A DNA stretch of 64,000 nucleotides from contig VZRS01008237.1 of NCBI GenBank assembly GCA_013398055.1, positions 124,001-188,000 on the forward strand, read 5' to 3'. The translations under genes and the position numbers were made by a program. This document shows, piece by piece, positions 43,201 through 52,200 of this stretch; position 1 is the stretch's first letter; every line of letters starts with the position of its first letter. The DNA comes from Ifrita kowaldi. Taxonomy: Eukaryota; Chordata; Aves; Passeriformes; Cinclosomatidae. The notes under the pieces were generated by a model. It ran no database searches. It saw nothing but the letters and a program-made list of their open reading frames with translations, and was not told where the DNA came from.

Positions 43201-46200
43201 CTTTTGAAAGTGAACAACACTAAGCAAACCAAACAACCATCCATATAAAGACTTCTAAAATTAATCAGAAGATACACTGGTAAGTTATCTGCCAAAATAC
43301 TCACAAGTACCTTTCCTTCACTCATCTAATGAAACATCCTGGCAGCCAGTAACAAATTGTTGCAAAGAACAAGTTTATATATTTAGACTTAATGCAAACC
43401 TGTGAGGGAGAGCTATGAGCAGCATCAAATTCTTCCTGTTTCCTACAGGCCTCTGCTAGAGCCAGCCTGTGAATAGGATCCCAGAGCTTTTCCTTGCGCT
43501 CTTTCTGCAAAATAAAACAGCGGTTCCTCAATATATTAAGAAACATATGTCAAAGTACAACATCTACAAAAATAATTTGAAATTCTGATTTGAGACAATG
43601 GCTAAAAAAGTTCCATACAATAGTATAAATAAGCATAAATTGCCACACAATTGAAAAAAAAAAGGGGTATCAGTAATTTCTGTACTTTTTGCCTCAATGG
43701 ACCACTATGAGAAAGAGCACTGAGCCACCTCCTGTTGCTCTGAAAAAATCACAGAAAAAATGGATCATGCAAGTAATAAAAATTGGAGAGAACAGCTTGC
43801 AAGTGCTGGTTAGCAGCCTAAGTATGTTAGCAAATCACATGCTGTGGTTTTCTAACAAAATCAAGAAACAGAACAGTAAAATATGACTATATACTAGAAA
43901 GAAAAGATAATTCTTCCTTACCTGAATCCTCTCCTTAAGAGCTTTAGGATAGATATCATAGCCATTTTTTATGCCAATGTGATATTTGCCTGAAGGATTT
44001 ACCCAGTTTGCTGGAATCTACAGAAAAGTATATTTAGAAATAGGTTAACTAATGGCATTAAAAAAACTCCACAAACAAAAAAGCCCAACACTGTGTAAGA
44101 CAGCTTAAGCAGAACAAACCTGCAAATACTGCCAACTTAATTCCCTGTCTCCCTAACAGCAACTACTGCACTGTTTCGACAACATGACATGGCATTTTCA
44201 ATCCAGCTCCTAAAGAATCAGTATCAGGTCATGTGACACTCCCATTGAGTATCTTTAAGTATCAGTTGCCCTGTCTACTTTTAAAACACAAAGCCTCAGC
44301 TTTACTGACTTTACTGGGGAGAGGTCTGGGGAAATAATACTACTATAAATGAAAAGACACACTCTAACATGAGGGAGTATGGTTGGAAGTCATGACAAAC
44401 ATCTGAATATCTCATTTCACATATTTATGCAATTCAGACTCAGTACATCAGGATCTGCTCATCCTAGTAACAACAGCAAAAGAGCAACAGATTCAGCCTT
44501 ACAATCATCTTCCGTGCAAAACTGAGAAGAAAGTTGACAGCATGGAGAGATCCAAAGATGAAATGCCCCCATATCACATCATCAATCGAGTCAGGAAATC
44601 AAGAACATGTTAGCAACATTAGCAGTTCTGTGTACCAAAGACCTCTACAAGATTTCGTGTCCTTTCTGAAAACCCCACACCATTTCTGTTGTATGCACAG
44701 AGAGAATTCAGCCACTCTACAACTAGGTCCTCACAGAGTTTGCAGTCTCTAAAACTATTCACCATGAGCTTAACACAATTCCTCTGGCAGCTTATGCAAA
44801 TGTGGAAAATACTAGCATTTTTAAAGACACAACTGTGTCTGATAGTTTTAAAGCATATTAGCATATTTTCTTCAGCCAATTTCCAAAGCTATACCCGATA
44901 CTGTTTTGAACAAATAATTAAATTATTATCAAGCCCCCCAAAAAGGCCTGTACACACCCCTATTCAGCTACAGAAAGTTTTAGAAATAAAGACATATAAA
45001 AAGTGTAAGAAACACTAAGCAATCTGCATGAAGATGAGCAAGTGCAGCATTAGGTTTGAGTAAGATCTGGTTTGCTAGTGTCAGTTGGGCTAGGGTTGAT
45101 TTTCTTCACAGTAGCTGATATGGGGCTGTGTTTTGGATTTGTGCTGAACACTCTTAATAACTCAGGAATGTTTTAGCTCTTGCTGGGCAGCACTCGCACA
45201 GAGTCAAGGCTCTCTCCCAGGCTTTTTCTCTCACGCACCCCAACCAGTGAGCAGGCTGGAGATGCACAAGGATTTGGGAGGGGACATAGCTGGGACAGCT
45301 GATCCCAACTGACCACAAGGATATCCCATACCATATGGCATCATGGTCAGCATATAAAGCTGGCGAAAGAAGGAAGAAGGGGGGTCGTTCAGAGTGATGG
45401 CATTTATCTTCAAGTCACCATTAGGTGTGGAGCCCAGCTTTCCTGGAGATGGCTGAACACCTGCCTGCCCATGGGAAGTGGTAAATGGATCCCTTGTGTT
45501 TCTTTGCTTGCATGCAAGGCTTTTGTTTTACCTATTAAAATGTCTTTATCTCAATGCATGAGTTTTCTCAGTTTCACCCTTCTGATTCTCTTCTCCCCGT
45601 ATTGCTGGGAGAAGGCTGAGTGAGAAGCTCTATGGTGCTTAGCTGCCAGTTGGACTTAAACCACAACACCTGGTTAAAATGAAGTAAGCTCTGTAACAAC
45701 CAAAACAGGTTATACATAAATTAGCTGTTAAGCAAAGAAGATGTATCTAGCGGTGCCTCTGTACCACCAAATACTCACCTTTAAAGTTCTTCCAGAAAGA
45801 CCAGTAATTTCTCCATCTTTAGGTTCTGCAATGGTACATGTAGTTACATCACCACTGCCTGTTGTGTCAATTATATCAATTATCTTGGGTTTCCCATCAG
45901 TTGTAATCTGAAAATATGAGCGCAGAAAAATTGAAAATGTACTTGATTACCCTTTAGCCCACAAACCAGAAAAGTTTTGTTGTTAAAAATATCAACTAGT
46001 TTTCTTAAGACACCCAACCTTTAACTGAAGGACATAAAACCAACTTGAACTCAAGACAAATTTTCAAAGAACTAAGACCAATATGTCCACCTTTCTGGTT
46101 CATACAAATCCACTTATTTCTAGTAAGTATTTAGAAGAGAAACAAGTGAAAACACTGTATCAACAAAGCACAGGCAGCTTTAATTTAAAACCAAGCCTAA

Positions 46201-49200
46201 ATTTGCAAAAAACGTATTTGCAAGAACTACTTTTTGTTTTCATATTATTTGCTGTGTTGTTTCTGACCCCTCATTCTGGACAAATTTTATAGTAATGAGT
46301 GCACAAGTAAGAAAGGTGCTGAAGTACAAGCTCTCACAAGCTGGAGTCTCTTAACTGAGCTTAAAGGAACCTAAAAGGAACACAAGCTACTATTACTTTA
46401 TTTTTCCTGTTTCAAAGATTCTGCTTTGTGTTTTCATCTATTTGAACTATTAGTAGCTATGGCTATATACATCTAATAAGGAGTATTTTTGCCAGGGTGA
46501 GGAGAAGAAGAGCTGACTACCTATAAAGAGTTTATGAGCATAAATTTAAAGCCTCCTCAAATTAAAACAAAACTGGCCCTGATGGACTCTAAAGTAGTTG
46601 CAGGCAACTAAACATGACAGAAGAAACTATCTAAGGTTCCCTTCACCTAGAGGAATCTCCTACACAATTACCAATAGCACAGTTAAGCATTTCTTATTTA
46701 TTTAACATTTAGCAAAAATACTCAAAGTTATTTTCTTGCAATAACATGCTTCATCTAGTAGCTACTAGTTTATACAGCACAAAAACGGTATTTCATATAC
46801 AGTAGTATTTGCTTGAATATGAATTCAGAGGGCTGGAGCACCTCTCCTATGAGGACAGGCTGAGGAGAGAGCTGGGGTTGTTCAGCCTGGAGAAGAGAAG
46901 GCTCTGGAAAGACCTTATAGCAGCCTCCCAGGACCTAAAGGGGGCCTATAAGAAACCTGGAAAGGAACTTTTTACAGCTGCACAGGCAGTGATAGGACAA
47001 GGAAGAACGACTTTAAACTAAAGGAGACTATCGGACTCGGTATAAGGAAGAAATTTTTCACTATGAGAAGAGTGAAACACCGGAACAGGTCGCCCACAGA
47101 GGTGGTGGATGCCCATCCCTAGAAACGTTCAAGGCCAGGTTGGATGGGGCTCTGAGCAACCTCATCTAGTTGAAGATGCCCCAGCTCATTGCAGGGAGAT
47201 TGGACTAGATGGATATTCAAGGTCTCTTCCAACCCAAACCATTCTATGATTCTATGAATTGATCATATGTACATATTTTTACAGTTCCACATCAAAAACA
47301 AGTGTAAAAGGAAAAAATGAATCAATCACCTTCCTAGTATCTCCCATACATTAATTACACTGAAAGTGAAAAAAGCTTTGCATTCAGAAAAGCAGCAAAA
47401 TTTGCTGTTTTCTACCATTTAAATATATGATATTGTTGCCTTTACTCTCTATTAATAATTTTGATGTTAGACATAACATACAGAAGGTAATTTTGTTCCA
47501 ATAATGCTCTGGAATTGTGAAGTCAGCTACTGGAAGCTACCATCAAACTGTTTCATAAAAGTCACTCTGATGCTGCCAAAAGGACAAGAGTCAGGCTCTT
47601 ACCACATCTCAACAAACAAGGATAGATAATTCCATGGTCTCAAATTCTCATGGCTTAAAAAAAACAAATGACAAACAAAAACCCAACCAAAACCCTTGTA
47701 ACCCAAAAAACAACCTCCCAAAAACTCAACAACAGAAAAGCAACCCAGACAAACAACAAGCAACACCCCCAATGAAAACAGGCTTAAAAAACAAAAAGAA
47801 CCAACCCCAAATATTCCAAACCCATAGCAACCATAAAAAGAGCATCAATTTCATTTCCCAAAAGGTAACAAATACTGCTTTTGAAGAGGCTTGCTATGGA
47901 AGAATTTTCATTACAGAAACCAACACTGCTACTCTGTTCATGGAAATTCAAGTTCACTGAAGAAAATCTTTAGAGCATGTTAACCTGGCAAAACATCTAC
48001 TGAACAACAGTTACACAGTAGTGAAAATTGACTTGTGGAACAGTGTGTAGGCACTAAACCATATAATTTTCGAGCATTTGTAATTAATGTCTTCAGTCTT
48101 GGCCCCAACTCACACAAAAGTCAAGAGCCACTCCAATACTAAAGCGACTGCAAGTCAAATCTGAGTTTATCAGCACTGGACATTTTTCAATATGCCTCTC
48201 TCAAAGTGAACTATTCAGCGATCAAAGTACAAGACAACAAGAATGAAAATGCAATCCAAGGTGACTTGTTTAACGGAGGCAAGTTATACAGCAACAGGTG
48301 GCCAGAACACAGATTTATGCTGCAGCAAGCTTGGGTAGTTTTAGAAGTTGTTTCCCAGCCAGAAAGACAAGGTGCAACTCCTACGCTCTACAACTCTTTG
48401 CCTCCTAGCTGAAACCTAGCAGGCCCACACATGCACGTGAGTTTGTACTGTCAGAACCAACAAATCAGAGTCTTTCAGTCAGACACAAGAAACTCAAGAG
48501 TTTCAGCTGGTCCAAGGTTCAATTCCTAACAGCAGCAATCCAAACAGGCTCACGGTAATTTAGTGCAAGTAACCGATACAGCAGCTCCTGCTGCCATGAA
48601 CTGCTCTTCAGCACACTGCCCACCAGCAGCAATGCCAGAGTGAAATTCAAGAGTTCAGCTCAGTTTTCCTTTGCAAATCTTTTAATTCTGAGTTTAAAAT
48701 GATAATGAAAAATAATAAGGTGAACTTGATCAATTCCCTCATGTGAACAGAAGAGTCCTGAAGCAATGAATTGATTACAGACAGAAGGTACCTTTTAGTA
48801 CCTTTTGCATTACAATAAAAAAACCAAAAACTTTTATACAGTTAAAAATATTTTACACTCTATTTAGGAAAAAATCCCCAATCCTGCCTTAATTATGATG
48901 GCTCGCCTACAGGCATTTGAAAAACAAATTAGTAGTTTAAAACTGAAAATTATTTTGTTTTTATACATTTGTGCTTGAAGTTTGAAAATCCTTCTTATAT
49001 GTTAGTTCTGACTTTGTAAAACAGATAAATTAGTAACCTGAGAACACTAAAATTAATCTATGTGCATAATCCTGGCATCTGATCAGTTATAAGAAGTAGA
49101 GGAGCACCAGTATCTATGACAATCCCAACGGAAAAGGGAAAGCCAGATGCATTTGAGCAAGTTTTTGCCAGCCCATACAATTACTGACTCCAGCTGACAG

Positions 49201-52200
49201 CTACTGCAACCACCAGAGATGAACCAGCTCTTCAGCACTTTGGTCACGGGACAGCTGATCATCATCATCACAAATAAAATAACTTCCAAGCAATTTTTTT
49301 TTAACTCAGGGCTGAAAAGCAAGTAAAACCAAACTAGCTGCTACTGCTAAGAAGTTGTCACATAAAAGTACAAGCTAATGTTAGTAAATAATAATTCCAA
49401 AAGCCACTTCACAAAATAAATTAATTTGCAAGAAGCAAAATGAACTGACTTATCTATCATGAAACATAAGAAGCCACAACAGGAACAGGGAAAGGACAGG
49501 GTGGGGTTGAGCGAAGACTGTACATATACAACCACAACACTCCATTAAACGCACCAAAAATTTCATCAGTCACTGTGCCCTAATGAGGAATTACAAAGCA
49601 TGACCTTGCAGACAGTAGGAAATACATTCTACCAAGAGGACTGAAAGGGGAAAAAACTCGAATGAAAGCACACAAACTAAACTTTACAATTGCTGTCAAC
49701 TGGTGGAAAAGCAATGGAAGAGGAGGTGAAAGGAATTTCCTAAAGGGCACTGGCTACAAAAGATTCATAAAGAAAAGGAAAGTAAGTACAAGCTAGATTA
49801 ACATTTTATGTGTCAAAGAAAGCCAACCAAAACGAAAAATATTTAAGAAGGTTTGTTAAGCTTAATAACTGTTCTCTCTGTAGAAGCAAGCGTCCAGGGA
49901 AGAATATAAACTTAGTGGTATTTCCCTGTTAAACTCCACCCAAATCTTTCTGTCCTTTGAAAAGGGAACAAATACTGCTATCAATGTTTACAAACCAAGT
50001 CACAGAATCAACAAGCAAAAGAACCCTACCCAGGAACGAAACACTAGGGAACAACAAAGAAATGAACTGTTTTGTTTTGACTAAGAACTCCGTTATATTC
50101 AAAACGGGGTAGCTCATTTTAACCTGTAATAATTATTGTCATTAACCAGAACTCAAAGTTGTAATACCTATTAACCTTGCTATAGATAATGTCTCCTCTT
50201 GCCTCTAAGTAACTGATTCAACTCTCAGAGTTCTAACTATGCCAGGCCAGGAATTGACAATAAGACTGATAGTAAGAAAAAGCAGCAGCAGCAAAGACAG
50301 GGGTGTAAAAAACAAAAAAAATTCAAAAATTGTCCCAAGGTTAGAAACTACTTCTTGCAGCACAGCTATGCTGTGTCACTTCCGGTGCCCAGGACACTGA
50401 TTCATTGCACAGAGGCAAAATGTAAACTGCCAAATACCCCAGAGAGTGAGGACAGTATCTTGCTGAACACCTACAAAGCTGTTCTGGACTGTGCTGCCTA
50501 TGCCTCCTTTGCAACTCCCTGTGCAGTACATCTCCCCAGCCTGTGGTTCAGCAAGTCGCTTAAGCCAGGTCTATTAACTGGGCAGTGTGGAAGGATCACA
50601 GAACTTCTCTACAGGTTTTTCTAACAACCCTGCAAACTTACTCTCACCCACTGCAACATGAATTCTACACCCTGCCCTCCAAATTTTTTACTTCTTTTAC
50701 AAATCTTGTACTTCAGTACCTAAAATTTTATCCTGTGCATAAAGAAAATAAGTTAGAGAAAACTGATATGGTCAACACTGAGATCATGATGGTTCTTAAG
50801 TATCCCTTATGAGCCTTGGTTACCTATATCAGAACAAAGCTTCCCACTGCTGCCCATAAATTTATATTGGGGTTTTGTTGTTGTTGTTGTCGACCACTCC
50901 TCATTCATAACTTCTAGAAACATAGGGTTTTTTGCTTTTATAAGTGAAACTTCAGAACTATGCACATTATCCAGTTTATATTCACATCTTCCCAATTGTC
51001 TTCTACTACTTTCTGCTCTGCCCATGGTATTATCTTGCCTTCTATGTGGCTAGCTTTCATAAAGCTTTCCAATTACTATTCCACTTACCCACAACTTCTT
51101 GCCAAAAGCACCAGCTTCATTTCAGCTTAAATCAATCAAAGATACAGCTGTCCGCTCCTTCCTTCCGCCCAACCTGTCCTCTTAACTCATCTTTTAGTTT
51201 AACTGAATCCCATAAGGAGCCACTTCAGAAAACGGAACTAACTATCTGCCAGGGTCAAGTTCCAGAACCAGGTCACAAAGCAGTTAAATCTACACCAAAG
51301 AAAGGGCGGAAACCAACACAATCCCTGCTTAGTCAAAACAAAACAAAACAAAGAATTCAGCATCCAAGTGAGTTCCATACAGCTCCGAACCATTCTTCCA
51401 CGGACTCTTCTGCCACCACTCAGGGAAAACATGTTGACAAGAAATCAAAAGCAGCAGTGACACAAAAGGCCACATGCAAACTTACACGATAAAGAAATGT
51501 TAACAGACAGGGGTTAGAAGAAATAAGTGCCGAGAAATGCCCAAACTGACATCACACACAGAGATTTACAAAACCGAGTAGAGACACAAAGCTGGCAGAT
51601 CCAAAAAAAAGCTGGCAGAATCGCATTTGATGCAGACTGTTATTGCAATAAAACGCACGAAAAACACACTAAGAAAGACGGGTATGCAAATCGTGCCAGA
51701 AATATACTTTTCATGTAAAAGACCTAGGCGGCTGCGTGTAGCCTCGAGCTACCTACTGGCGAAGTAACGCTAAGGTTTAACAAAAACACAAAGCGTTCCT
51801 TTATAATGAGCTCTGCGTGAGAGAAGGCAGCCCAAGAGATTTAAGTGCCATAACACGCCTGTGGACGGCTTAGGAGGAGAATCCTCACAGCAGCACCCGG
51901 AGTGACCGGTGTGGAGCCCCTGGCTCCGGCATCTCCCCGCCCTCCCGCACCCGAGCCCCCGCTCACGCGTGCTGGGCGGGAACCGTGAGCGAACACACAG
52001 CCACGAGTGCCCGGGAGAGAGACAGTCCCCGCGACAGGGACAGTCCCCGGGACAGCCCTCCGGGGCCTCCCCTGCTCTCACCGCCGCTGCCTCGGGCCGC
52101 CCGAGTGCCATGGCCGCCCCCGTACTCGTCCCCGTCCCCCCGGGGTCGCTCCGGCGGGACCTGGGGGCTCCTTGCGGGCCGCGGCCGTCACCCAGGACCG

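Noticed and set aside
45074..45673. Target-site duplication around LTR copy B (GCTAG / CCTGG)
   Set aside because: Only three of five bases match, so it cannot be claimed.
50944..51492. 182-codon open frame on the + strand in TPP2 intron 1
   Set aside because: The predicted protein is low-complexity and unlike any family I know. About one frame of this length is expected by chance in 64 kb over six frames.
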